A DNA stretch of 64,000 nucleotides from an uncultured Clostridia bacterium (GTDB lineage: Bacteria > Bacillota > Clostridia > Oscillospirales > Ruminococcaceae): positions 62,001 to 126,000 of the forward strand of contig CANRAS010000001.1 in assembly GCA_947628655.1 (NCBI GenBank). Reading direction: 5' to 3'. Positions 57,909-64,000 of the stretch are shown here, piece by piece. The position numbers and the translations under genes were made by a program. Numbering within the stretch: the stretch's first letter is position 1; each line of letters begins with the position of its first letter. Under the pieces are notes generated by a model. That model saw only the letters and a list, made by a program, of their open reading frames with translations, did not search any database and was not told the origin of the DNA.

Positions 57909-58805
57909 ATGGCTGACGCATATAATAGTTCGTCATCTGCGTATAAACGCATGATAATGACACATTCCATAATCAGATTTATAGTATGTATTTTGTTTAC
58001 TTTAATCTGTATTATACCTTTGTGGATTATCTTCATGAACGCAACAAGAAGTTCCGGCGAAATCAGTAAGAACGGTTTTGCACTTATCCCCGGTGGTTCT
58101 CTTGTGAGCAACTGGAACAAGCTGTCCGATAACACAGCCGGTCCGTTCGCAACTGTATTCAACCTCTGGATTGGTTACCGCAACAGTTTGATAATCGCTT
58201 TAGGCTGTACAGTTCTTAGCGTATTCTTCTCAGGACTTACGGCTTACGGCTTGACCGTATATCAGTTCAAACTGAGAAAGTTTGCCACAGCATTTATCCT
58301 TGCGATATTGATGATACCTATGCAGGTTGTATCCGCAGGTTTCATTGATTTCATGATTAAAATTCACTGGGTTGATAACTACGTTCCGCTTATTGTTCCC
58401 GCAATAGCGGCACCCTCAACTGTATTCTTTATGTTACAGTACATGCAGTCAAGTTTCCCGCTGGACATTGTTGAGGCGGCGAGAATTGACGGCAGCGGCG
58501 AGGTCAGAACGTTCATGCAGATAGCACTTCCTATTCTGAAACCCGCGTTCGCTGTACAGGCTATTTTCTGCTTTGTCGGCGCATGGAACAACTACTACAC
58601 CCCGTCAATTATCCTGCTGTCCAACAATTTTGGTCAGCGCACAATGTCAATGATGGTACAGTCGGTTGTATCGCTAGATAAGGTCATCGACTATGGTGTT
58701 CAGTACCTTGCGATAGGCTTGTCGATATTGCCCGTTATCATCATCTACCTTATCCTTTCAAAGTTCATTGTAAAGGGTATCGCGCTGGGCGCAGTCAAGG
58801 GTTAA
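57909..58805 (+). CDS. Carbohydrate ABC transporter permease (MalG-like)
   Basis: 298 residues. Six membrane helices, the opening RFIVCILFTLICIIPLWIIFMNATRSS, AYGLTVYQFKLRK and the ATPase-docking loop VEAARIDGSGEVRTFMQIALPILKP (about 195), all of the MalG/UgpE type. The start ATG 57909 follows AAGGGGGTACGAAT. Ends the sugar operon; a terminator follows. Confidence 0.93.
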   Translation: MADAYNSSSSAYKRMIMTHSIIRFIVCILFTLICIIPLWIIFMNATRSSGEISKNGFALIPGGSLVSNWNKLSDNTAGPFATVFNLWIGYRNSLIIALGCTVLSVFFSGLTAYGLTVYQFKLRKFATAFILAILMIPMQVVSAGFIDFMIKIHWVDNYVPLIVPAIAAPSTVFFMLQYMQSSFPLDIVEAARIDGSGEVRTFMQIALPILKPAFAVQAIFCFVGAWNNYYTPSIILLSNNFGQRTMSMMVQSVVSLDKVIDYGVQYLAIGLSILPVIIIYLILSKFIVKGIALGAVKG

Positions 58806-58819
58806 TCAAAAACATATCG

Positions 58820-58851
58820 GCGCCGGGCAATCGCTCGGCGCTGATTTTTTT
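58820..58851 (+). terminator. Intrinsic terminator of the sugar ABC operon
   Basis: Stem GCGCCGGGC / GCTCGGCGC (58820-58828, 58833-58841, one wobble) then a seven-T run. Confidence 0.88.
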
Positions 58852-58862
58852 GCACAAGAAAA

Positions 58863-58884
58863 CGCGGAGAGAAACCTCTCCGCG
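58863..58884 (-). terminator. Intrinsic terminator of the rubredoxin/rubrerythrin unit
   Basis: Nine-pair stem CGCGGAGAG / CTCTCCGCG (58863-58871, 58876-58884), followed on the minus strand by TTTTCTTG. Confidence 0.75.
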
Positions 58885-58908
58885 CTATGTATTTTTGCAG
58901 TTAATCCA

Positions 58909-59067
58909 CTAATCCGCTTTCGAGAAAGCGTCCTTTCCCATACCGCAAACGGGGCATACCCAATCATCGGGAATATCCTCGAATTTCGTACCGGGAGCAA
59001 TTCCCCCGTCGGGGTCGCCGACAGCGGGGTCGTAAACATACCCGCACATACAAGAGTATTTTTCCAT
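58909..59067 (-). CDS. Rubredoxin
   Basis: 52 residues, ATG 59065-59067 to TAG 58909. The classic rubredoxin: [18 protein letters not shown], then [20 protein letters not shown], with the iron-binding CxxCG and CPxCG pairs. GGAGGAGATT lies upstream. It lies 14 bases after the reverse rubrerythrin stop, so the two form one operon for anaerobic peroxide/oxygen defence, rubredoxin being the electron donor. Confidence 0.95.
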   Translation of the reverse strand: MEKYSCMCGYVYDPAVGDPDGGIAPGTKFEDIPDDWVCPVCGMGKDAFSKAD

Positions 59068-59081
59068 AATCTCCTCCCGAA

Positions 59082-59630
59082 TTACTTAAAGTACCTGTTC
59101 AGCAAGCCCTCAAAAGCCTTGCCGTGCCGCGCCTCGTCCTTAGCCATTTCGTGAACGGTGTCATGTATAGCGTCAAGGTTGTTTTCCTTTGCTTTCTTTG
59201 CAAGGTCAAGTTTGCCTTGTGTCGCGCCGTGTTCAGCGTCAACGCGCTTTTGGAGATTTTCCTTAGTAGACGCGGAAACCACCTCGCCGAGCATTTCAGC
59301 GAACTTCGCCGCGTGTTCAGCCTCCTCCCACGCCGCTTTTTCATAGTACATTCCGATTTCGGGATAGCCCTCTCTATGCGCCGCTCTCGCCATAGCAAGG
59401 TACATACCGACTTCCGTGCATTCGCCCGCAAAGTTAGAGCGCAGACCCTCGACAATATCAGCAGGCACGCCGTCGGTAATGCCGATTTCATGCTCGCAGG
59501 CGAACACGAGCTTTCCGCCGTCCTCAGGCTCTGCTATAAATTTCGAGCCGGGAACGCCGCACAGCGGGCACTTTTCGGGAGCCGCCTCGCCGACAAACAC
59601 ATAACCGCATACAGGACATACATACTTCAT
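59082..59630 (-). CDS. Reverse rubrerythrin
   Basis: 182 residues from the ATG at 59628-59630 (AGGAGG seven bases upstream; the ATG at 59634-59636 lies too close to the site). The rubredoxin-type domain comes first ([14 protein letters not shown]...[13 protein letters not shown], two CxxC), then a ferritin-like di-iron four-helix domain with [17 protein letters not shown], the [13 protein letters not shown] motif and [12 protein letters not shown]. This N-terminal order is the reverse of classic rubrerythrin and is known from clostridia as an NADH-dependent H2O2/O2 reductase component. Preceded by leader copy 3. Confidence 0.93.
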   Translation of the reverse strand: MKYVCPVCGYVFVGEAAPEKCPLCGVPGSKFIAEPEDGGKLVFACEHEIGITDGVPADIVEGLRSNFAGECTEVGMYLAMARAAHREGYPEIGMYYEKAAWEEAEHAAKFAEMLGEVVSASTKENLQKRVDAEHGATQGKLDLAKKAKENNLDAIHDTVHEMAKDEARHGKAFEGLLNRYFK

Positions 59631-59661
59631 AAACATACCTCCTAAAAATTTTTGTAATTTA

Positions 59662-59779
59662 ATTATATCACAAAGAGGCTTTGACCCATACCAATGTAAT
59701 GCCCCTTTGAGTTATACGGTTTATCCTGTTAAAGATGTTGCATTGACTATATTATAGCATATCACTTTTAAATTGTCAA
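59662..59779 (-). promoter_or_regulatory. Promoter plus 95-nt conserved leader element, copy 3
   Basis: On the minus strand TTGACA (59779-59774), 17 bases, TATAAT (59756-59751), then the 95-nt block down to TATAAT (59667-59662). The nine-pair CAAAGGGGC / GCCTCTTTG stem is intact. It stands 32 bases ahead of the reverse rubrerythrin start. The next gene on the other side, divergently, is a diguanylate cyclase. Confidence 0.7.
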
Positions 59780-59921
59780 TAGTTCTTGAAAAAAACTGAT
59801 AACACGGTAACACATCTTGTTTTTGGGAATACTTTATAATAATATCATTGGAATTTTTGTGTCGAATGTCAATAATACTCCGCAAAAATGCCCAAAAGTT
59901 ATTATACTGTTGTTTGGGGTA

Positions 59922-59950
59922 TTGACATTTATGTTCAAAAGTGATATAAT
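59922..59950 (+). promoter_or_regulatory. Sigma-A promoter for the diguanylate cyclase gene
   Basis: TTGACA (59922-59927), 17-base spacer, TATAAT (59945-59950). The gap between leader copy 3 and this promoter (59780-59921) is AT-rich with nothing else seen. Confidence 0.8.
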
Positions 59951-59992
59951 AAAATTGATAAAATATATGCTTGAAAAGGTTTGGAGTATTTC

Positions 59993-61144
59993 ATGAAAAA
60001 GTCAAGTGTAAATGGCGTAGAGTTCAACGGAAAAATAACAATTCGCATGCTGTGCTTTCTTGCCGCTGTAATGCACTTTGTTTTTCTGTTGCTTTTTTGG
60101 CGCTTTAAAGTTATGTTCTTGGCGTATTTTAATATAGGAAGCGTGCTGTTTTACATCACAACGGGTATCATCGCGGGCTTTGAGAAAGCCGCGCACCATT
60201 TTATGACGCTCGTGTCGCTGATATTCAGCGAAATAGTAATCCACGCCGTGCTGTGTACGATTTTCCTCGGCGTAGACGTGGTGTTTATCCTGTACCCGAT
60301 ATGCTCTCTGCCCGTGTTCGTTTATTATATGTTCTTCTACACGAAACGCTCAATCTTCCTTAGGGCGATTATAATTTACATAGTAAGTTCAATACTGATG
60401 CTGGGTATGTCCGTGGCATTGGCGGAAATCAACGGCGGTACGATTTCATCGAGCATAGCCGTCCTCAGCCGGCAGGAAAAAACGATTTTCCGCGTAGTAA
60501 ACATCACGTTTGCGACAATAATGCTTTACGGCTTTACGATGATGTTTTATGTGGAAATGTCAATCCTGATGAACAAACAGCGCAAACTTACCGAGGAACT
60601 GAAATTTACAGCCACGCACGACGCGTTGACGGGGCTTACGAACCGCCGAAGTTTCTGGGATTATTTCGAGAACAACGAAACGATTAGGAACAACAAGCAT
60701 TACAGTATAGCAATGGGCGACTTAGACAATTTTAAGAGCATAAACGATACATACGGACACGGCTGCGGAGATTTGGTGCTGAAGTCCGTAGCGCAGATAA
60801 TTATAAACTCGACCACGAGCGATGAAATCGTCTGCCGCTGGGGCGGTGAGGAAATGGTGATAGTTTTCGCGGGCGAACGCTCCGCAGGCTACAATCGTCT
60901 TGAGGGAATACGCAAACAGATAGAGGCGCTGTGCTTAACCTACGAGGGACTTAGCGTTAATGTAACAATGACGTTCGGCTTTGCCGATTGTGAAGAAATC
61001 AGCCGGGCAATTTCGGAGAACGAGTTAAACGACGCGCTCGACACGTCCTCTGTCCGTGTGGGAATAGAATCGCTTATCTCAATGGCGGACAAACGCTTAT
61101 ATGTCGGCAAGAGGAGCGGGAAGAACAAGATAGTCGATAAGTAG
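59993..61144 (+). CDS. Membrane diguanylate cyclase (GGDEF)
   Basis: 383 residues from ATG 59993 (GGTTTGGAGTATTTC upstream). Six membrane helices (about 15-185), a short linker, then the GGDEF domain: THDALTGLTNRRSFWDYFE (about 207), MGDLDNFKSINDTYGHGCGD, and the active-site loop WGGEEMVIVF (GGEEM, about 284; the last position is Met rather than Phe). It should make c-di-GMP; catalysis with GGEEM is plausible but not proven. The external signal is unknown. The stop lies in the opening of repeat 7. Confidence 0.9.
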   Translation: MKKSSVNGVEFNGKITIRMLCFLAAVMHFVFLLLFWRFKVMFLAYFNIGSVLFYITTGIIAGFEKAAHHFMTLVSLIFSEIVIHAVLCTIFLGVDVVFILYPICSLPVFVYYMFFYTKRSIFLRAIIIYIVSSILMLGMSVALAEINGGTISSSIAVLSRQEKTIFRVVNITFATIMLYGFTMMFYVEMSILMNKQRKLTEELKFTATHDALTGLTNRRSFWDYFENNETIRNNKHYSIAMGDLDNFKSINDTYGHGCGDLVLKSVAQIIINSTTSDEIVCRWGGEEMVIVFAGERSAGYNRLEGIRKQIEALCLTYEGLSVNVTMTFGFADCEEISRAISENELNDALDTSSVRVGIESLISMADKRLYVGKRSGKNKIVDK

Positions 61145-61290
61145 TTAGAGAATAGTTGTTAGTAGTTAGTTCGCAATCCGCTTTGCGGATTGCTCTAGGT
61201 GCGCACTTCGTGCGCGGAAAGATTGTCTTTGAGTTAATATGTTGATTTTCTAGGGAATACAACGCCCCCGTGTTAGCGGGGGTGCTGAAT
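61143..61290. repeat. Dispersed intergenic repeat 7
   Basis: Begins in the cyclase stop codon with TAGTTAGAGAATAGTTG, then GCAATCCG/CGGATTGC and GCGCAC/GTGCGC hairpins, AGATTGTCTTTGAGTTAATA (from 61220), the TCTAGGGAATACAACGCC core shared with repeat 1, and a CCCCCG/CGGGGG hairpin. Confidence 0.78.
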
Positions 61291-61304
61291 AACGAGGTGA
61301 TTTT

Positions 61305-61466
61305 ATGGATAACACCGACGTAAAATTTTCTGCGGAAAGAGGAGAGGATACCCCGAACGCTGACACGCTTTCGGCTATAGAGGAGGTTCAGACCCTTAAA
61401 CGCGACCCTGACAAAAAGATATATCATTCTTTTAGTGAAGTATTGGAGGAACTTGACATACAATAA
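61305..61466 (+). CDS. RelB/DinJ-like antitoxin C-terminal fragment or orphan
   Basis: 53 residues from ATG 61305 (CGAGGTGATTTT upstream). The C-terminal half, DTLSAIEEVQTLKRDPDKKI then YHSFSEVLEELDIQ, matches the toxin-binding tail common in RelB/DinJ family antitoxins (xALxEVxxLxxxPxxKxYxSFxExLxEL). The ribbon-helix-helix N-terminus is missing, and no RelE/YafQ toxin follows; a perfect hairpin ends the unit instead. Either a truncated remnant brought in behind repeat 7 or a small orphan. Confidence 0.5.
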   Translation: MDNTDVKFSAERGEDTPNADTLSAIEEVQTLKRDPDKKIYHSFSEVLEELDIQ

Positions 61467-61481
61467 CCCTAACGATATTTT

Positions 61482-61511
61482 AATTGCCCCCGCCAATCGG
61501 CGGGGGCAATT
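61482..61511 (+). terminator. Perfect hairpin, terminator-like
   Basis: Thirteen-pair stem AATTGCCCCCGCC / GGCGGGGGCAATT (61482-61494, 61499-61511). No long T run; similar in type to the GC hairpins of the dispersed repeats. Confidence 0.6.
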
Positions 61512-61535
61512 AACTGCTAAACCCTATCAACTATT

Positions 61536-61805
61536 TCATTGCAACGAGTGCTTAACTCTCGCTTTCTCCTCCGCGCGCTTTGCGTTGTTAAAGCGGTCGA
61601 GCGTTCCGACAAGATAGCCCGTGATACGTCTGATACGCTGGAACGGCACATCGGCGAAACGATACTTCGCGTTCACATAATCACCGTCAACTTCAAGGTC
61701 GATCCCGCACAAGTGCTTTTCGGGATATTTCGCCTGCGCACACTCGATATAGTAGTTTATTTCTTCCTGCGGTAACTTCCCGCCCGTAACGTTAATATCA
61801 ATCAT
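61536..61805 (-). CDS. Short NrdD-type glycyl-radical-like domain protein
   Basis: 89 residues. The C-terminal part RIRRITGYLVGTLDRFNN followed by AKRAEEKARVKH resembles the end of anaerobic ribonucleotide reductase (R-[VI]-x-G-Y, the glycyl-radical loop, then NxGKxxExxxR). The N-terminal part (LPQEEINYYIECAQAKYPEK, IDLEVDGDYVNAKY) is a small alpha/beta region found in short clostridial proteins often named anaerobic ribonucleoside-triphosphate reductase. Whether a radical forms in so short a protein is unknown. ATG 61803-61805 follows GGAGGGGAAATATT; own promoter. Confidence 0.6.
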   Translation of the reverse strand: MIDINVTGGKLPQEEINYYIECAQAKYPEKHLCGIDLEVDGDYVNAKYRFADVPFQRIRRITGYLVGTLDRFNNAKRAEEKARVKHSLQ

Positions 61806-61856
61806 AATATTTCCCCTCCAAGATTTTTATATTCCCCTCATTTAGAGGGTAATATT

Positions 61857-61885
61857 ATTTTATCACAATATATTGTATATGTCAA
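61857..61885 (-). promoter_or_regulatory. Sigma-A promoter for the glycyl-radical-like gene
   Basis: TTGACA (61885-61880), 17-base spacer, TAAAAT (61862-61857) on the minus strand. Confidence 0.7.
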
Positions 61886-61950
61886 TTGTGATTTTGCACA
61901 ATATTTTGGAGGAAATTTTGTAGCACGGCATTATTATGCGGAAAAATTTT

Positions 61951-62706
61951 TTAGTGCAGTTCAAACATATCTATCCACGCCATAAGCAAATCCCGTTCTT
62001 CGGGACGCTTGAACTTTAACTGCGCCGCCGCGACAATCGGGAGCCATTCGCGGATATAACCAACGTCCGCGCCTGTTTTCTGACAGTATATTTTCAGATA
62101 CTTTTCAGCCCATTCCGTGTGGTGTTTCAGGCAAAAGCTGAGATACGTCTTAGCCGCGTCCGCGGCGGCGTTGCCGAGTTTCGCTTTCATCCAGTCCACA
62201 ACGAACGTCCCGCGCCTGCCGATTATGATGTTGCCGGGCGAAAGGTCGCCGTGGCAGAGTTTTTGGTGCTGAGGCATCTTGTTAAGGTGCGTTAAAAGTT
62301 CGTATTTCTTCACATCGTCAATCATATCCAGACGTTCTATTGAGCGCGTAAGATAATCTTTAAGACGGCTTACCTTTGCGGAGGAAAGTCCGTTTATCTC
62401 GATTTGAATATCCGCGAGCAAGCCCAGATATTCGTCGCTTTTATTCGGTTCTTCGCGCATAAGCTGTTCGAGAGTTTTCCCCTCGCATAACTCGTAAACG
62501 ACAGCGAGTTTATCGTCAACTCTTACTATTTCCAGAAACTGCGGAATTTTCTTGTAGCCCGTTTCCTCGACGCGCGCGTGAGTAATAGCCTCGTAAAGCA
62601 CGACGCTTTTCGGCTCGTTCGGGTCTTTGAATAACTTTACGCACTTCCCGTCACATTCAAAAACCTGAACCTTTTCTCCGTCCGAGATTATTTTTTTAAG
62701 TTCCAT
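61951..62706 (-). CDS. APH-family phosphotransferase-like protein
   Basis: 251 residues of the aminoglycoside-phosphotransferase/choline-kinase fold. Motifs: KCVKLFKDP (the ATP-binding Lys, about 22), AVVYELCEGKTLEQLM (hinge), the catalytic LCHGDLSPGNIIIG (about 150) and VVDWMKAKLG (metal-binding Asp, about 172). Members like this in gut Clostridia are usually small-molecule or sugar kinases; no evidence for drug resistance. ATG 62704-62706 follows GGAAAGGGATTAAT. Own promoter. Confidence 0.85.
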   Translation of the reverse strand: MELKKIISDGEKVQVFECDGKCVKLFKDPNEPKSVVLYEAITHARVEETGYKKIPQFLEIVRVDDKLAVVYELCEGKTLEQLMREEPNKSDEYLGLLADIQIEINGLSSAKVSRLKDYLTRSIERLDMIDDVKKYELLTHLNKMPQHQKLCHGDLSPGNIIIGRRGTFVVDWMKAKLGNAAADAAKTYLSFCLKHHTEWAEKYLKIYCQKTGADVGYIREWLPIVAAAQLKFKRPEERDLLMAWIDMFELH

Positions 62707-62746
62707 ATTAATCCCTTTCCGTATTCAAGCTAAATCTCTTTACTCA

Positions 62747-62775
62747 ATTATAACATTTAATTCCCTTGTTGTAAA
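62747..62775 (-). promoter_or_regulatory. Sigma-A promoter for the APH-like gene
   Basis: TTTACA (62775-62770), 17-base spacer, TATAAT (62752-62747) on the minus strand. Confidence 0.7.
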
Positions 62776-62815
62776 GAGTATTTGCAGATTTTTTCAACAA
62801 ATTATCAGATAAAAG

Positions 62816-62844
62816 TTGACAATTATATGAAAGTGTGGTAAAAT
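62816..62844 (+). promoter_or_regulatory. Sigma-A promoter for the permuted binding protein
   Basis: TTGACA (62816-62821), 17-base spacer, TAAAAT (62839-62844). Confidence 0.78.
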
Positions 62845-62888
62845 TAACATAGCCTAAAATATTTGACAAACTTGAAAGGGGAACTAAA

Positions 62889-63689
62889 ATGAAGAAATTT
62901 TCTGCGATATTGTCATCGGCGGTATTAAGCGCGGTTATGCTTTCGGGCTGCGCGAGGACAAATAAAACGATAAATTCCGCTGAAGATTTGGCGGGCGCGA
63001 CAATAGCCGTGCAGATGGAAACAACGGGCGACGCCTACGCGTCCGCTCTCGAAGAACCTGAGGACGGCAAAGAACCCGCGAGGATAGAGCGTTTTGACGC
63101 GGGGGCGGACGCGGTGAACGCGCTCAAACAAGGCAAGGTTGACTGCGTAATCATAGACGACGGACCCGCGCAGGTTTACGTTCAGAATAACAGCGACCTT
63201 AAAATCCTCCCCGACGCGTTTGCCGACGAGGAATACGCGATTGCCGTAAAGAAAGGCAACACGGAACTTACCGAAAAACTGAACGCCGCGCTCGAAGAAC
63301 TCGAAAGCGACGGCACGCTCCAAAAAATCGTGGATAATTACACGGGCGATGAAACAAAGGGCAGTTTTGTTTACACCTCACCTGCGGACATAAAACGTGA
63401 AAACGGCACGCTTGTTATGGCGACGAACGCGCAGTTCCCGCCGTATGAAATGGTTGAAAACGGAAACATCGTCGGCATTGACGCCGATATGATGAGAGCC
63501 GTCTGCGACAAGCTGGGAATGGAACTTGAAATAGAAGATATGAAGTTCGATGAAATAATCACAGCCGTAAAACAAGGCAAAGTCGATGTCGGCGTTGCCG
63601 CAATGACCGTAGACGAAAGCCGTCTGAAGGAAGTGGATTTCACGAGGACATACGCAAAGGGCAAGCAAGTGATAATTGTAAAGAAATAA
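62889..63689 (+). CDS. Amino-acid-type solute-binding lipoprotein with swapped lobes
   Basis: 266 residues. Lipoprotein signal MKKFSAILSSAVLSAVMLSG before Cys21. What follows is the family-3 (PBP_bac_3) fold in the reverse order. Residues about 27-155 (SAEDLAGATIAVQMETTGD, NALKQGKVDCVIIDDGPAQ, YAIAVKKGNTELTEKLNAAL, LESDGTLQKIVDNY) are what normally forms the second half. Residues about 171-266 (GTLVMATNAQFPPYEMVENG, VGIDADMMRAVCDKLGMELE, KQGKVDVGVAAMTVDESRLK, VDFTRTYAKGKQVIIVKK) are what normally comes first. The joint is a 15-residue linker. It looks like a circular permutation. No permease or ATPase gene is in the window. Confidence 0.85.
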   Translation: MKKFSAILSSAVLSAVMLSGCARTNKTINSAEDLAGATIAVQMETTGDAYASALEEPEDGKEPARIERFDAGADAVNALKQGKVDCVIIDDGPAQVYVQNNSDLKILPDAFADEEYAIAVKKGNTELTEKLNAALEELESDGTLQKIVDNYTGDETKGSFVYTSPADIKRENGTLVMATNAQFPPYEMVENGNIVGIDADMMRAVCDKLGMELEIEDMKFDEIITAVKQGKVDVGVAAMTVDESRLKEVDFTRTYAKGKQVIIVKK

Positions 63690-63721
63690 GCACAAGCCGG
63701 CGTTTTTATAAAGCGTCGGCG

Positions 63722-64000
63722 TTATCTTTCCCGCACGGACTTTCGCAGGGAGTACGCCGCGACAAGCGCCAGCACACCCGCGATTTCCAGCCAAACGAAC
63801 GCGGGGAACGCTTTAAGAAACGGGAATACCCCGTAAAGCCGTTCGGGGAGCGCGGACAGCATAATGTAATTGGTTTTGAATACGCGGTTGAATATTCCCA
63901 TAACAAGAACGTATAAATTTCCGAAAACAAACGCGTACACAGCCCCCGCGCGGGAGCGTTCGGGAGGGGTATACAAAACAAAAGCGCAGTACAGTCCTAT
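63722..64000 (-). CDS. YwaF-like (TIGR02206-type) membrane protein, C-terminal part
   Basis: The gene runs off the right edge; 92 codons are visible on the minus strand, ending at 63722. FVLYTPPERSR is followed by hydrophobic helices (AVYAFVFGNLYVLVMGIFNR and AFPAFVWLEIAGVLALVAAY) with TNYIMLSALPERLYG between. The GIFNRVFKTNYIML phrase recalls the YwaF family (NxxFxTNYMxL), and the short basic tail LRKSVRER fits. Function unknown; the call is tentative because less than half of the protein is seen. Confidence 0.5.
   Translation of the reverse strand: MGLYCAFVLYTPPERSRAGAVYAFVFGNLYVLVMGIFNRVFKTNYIMLSALPERLYGVFPFLKAFPAFVWLEIAGVLALVAAYSLRKSVRER

Noticed and set aside
59662..59756. c-di-GMP-I (GEMM) riboswitch identity for the 95-nt leader
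   Set aside because: Two short segments resemble the GEMM core, but the spacing is longer, the tetraloop hairpin is not seen, and conservation ends about 14 bases after CAAAGCC, so the second helix is missing.

Overview
The window comes from a spore-forming, strictly anaerobic Firmicute, most likely a Clostridia member near Oscillospiraceae/Ruminococcaceae. The signs are a gerA-type germination operon, a gerW (ytfJ) homologue, a reverse rubrerythrin with rubredoxin, a glycyl-radical-like RNR domain, a MurT/GatD pair, spaced AGGAGG ribosome sites, and many TTGACA-N17-TATAAT promoters. Placement is inference from gene content and base use (GCG/CGC-rich coding, AT-rich spacers).

Layout. 1-5.6 kb: end of a MATE transporter, then gerA, gerAB and gerAC on the minus strand, interrupted and bordered by dispersed repeats, then a hemolysin-III-like membrane protein. 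5.7-12.6 kb: FemX-like transferase, HD hydrolase, YdbC/PC4 protein, metallophosphoesterase, D,D-carboxypeptidase, rlmH, and a sigma factor/membrane anti-sigma pair. 12.6-15.5 kb: alarmone synthetase-like protein, a decayed TPR-LRR gene and an intact LRR gene. 15.6-22.3 kb: solute-binding lipoprotein, tubulin-like protein and a TgpA-like transglutaminase. 22.4-28 kb: DHH phosphoesterase, a truncated cupin, trmO, a TetM/EF-G-like GTPase fused to a NYN nuclease domain, an AcpS-like protein without its metal ligands, and a small membrane protein. 28.2-38 kb: proBA, a PrsA/SurA-like lipoprotein, ABC-F, an SPFH-zinc-ribbon protein, and a cassette of three tiny membrane proteins plus a DUF4177 protein. 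38-42.5 kb: pth, mfd and tRNA-Ser(CGA). 42.7-51.4 kb: HdeD-like protein, murT-gatD, then an M50-like protein, scpA, scpB, DUF2953, gerW, dacB and rluB. 51.6-58.8 kb: three transcarboxylase-type subunits and a sugar ABC transporter behind a cre-like operator. 58.9-64 kb: rubredoxin and reverse rubrerythrin, diguanylate cyclase, RelB-like fragment, glycyl-radical-like domain, APH-fold kinase, an amino-acid-binding lipoprotein with its two lobes in swapped order, and a partial membrane protein.

Most unusual points: (1) a 95-nt element, aligned without gaps in three copies (15642, 23470, 59756 minus). Each starts exactly at the -10 box of a good promoter and precedes a gene in the same orientation, so it looks like an undescribed regulatory leader or operator. 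(2) A circularly permuted family-3 solute-binding protein (62889-63689). (3) Several proteins that keep their fold but lack catalytic residues: the AcpS-like protein, GatD and the M50-like protein. (4) Nested, inverted dispersed repeats that sit on or next to stop codons, including two inverted ~280-bp MITE-like copies around gerA. (5) A run of paralogous single-helix microproteins (36925-37547).

All coordinates and motif readings were made by eye; no database search or folding program was run.
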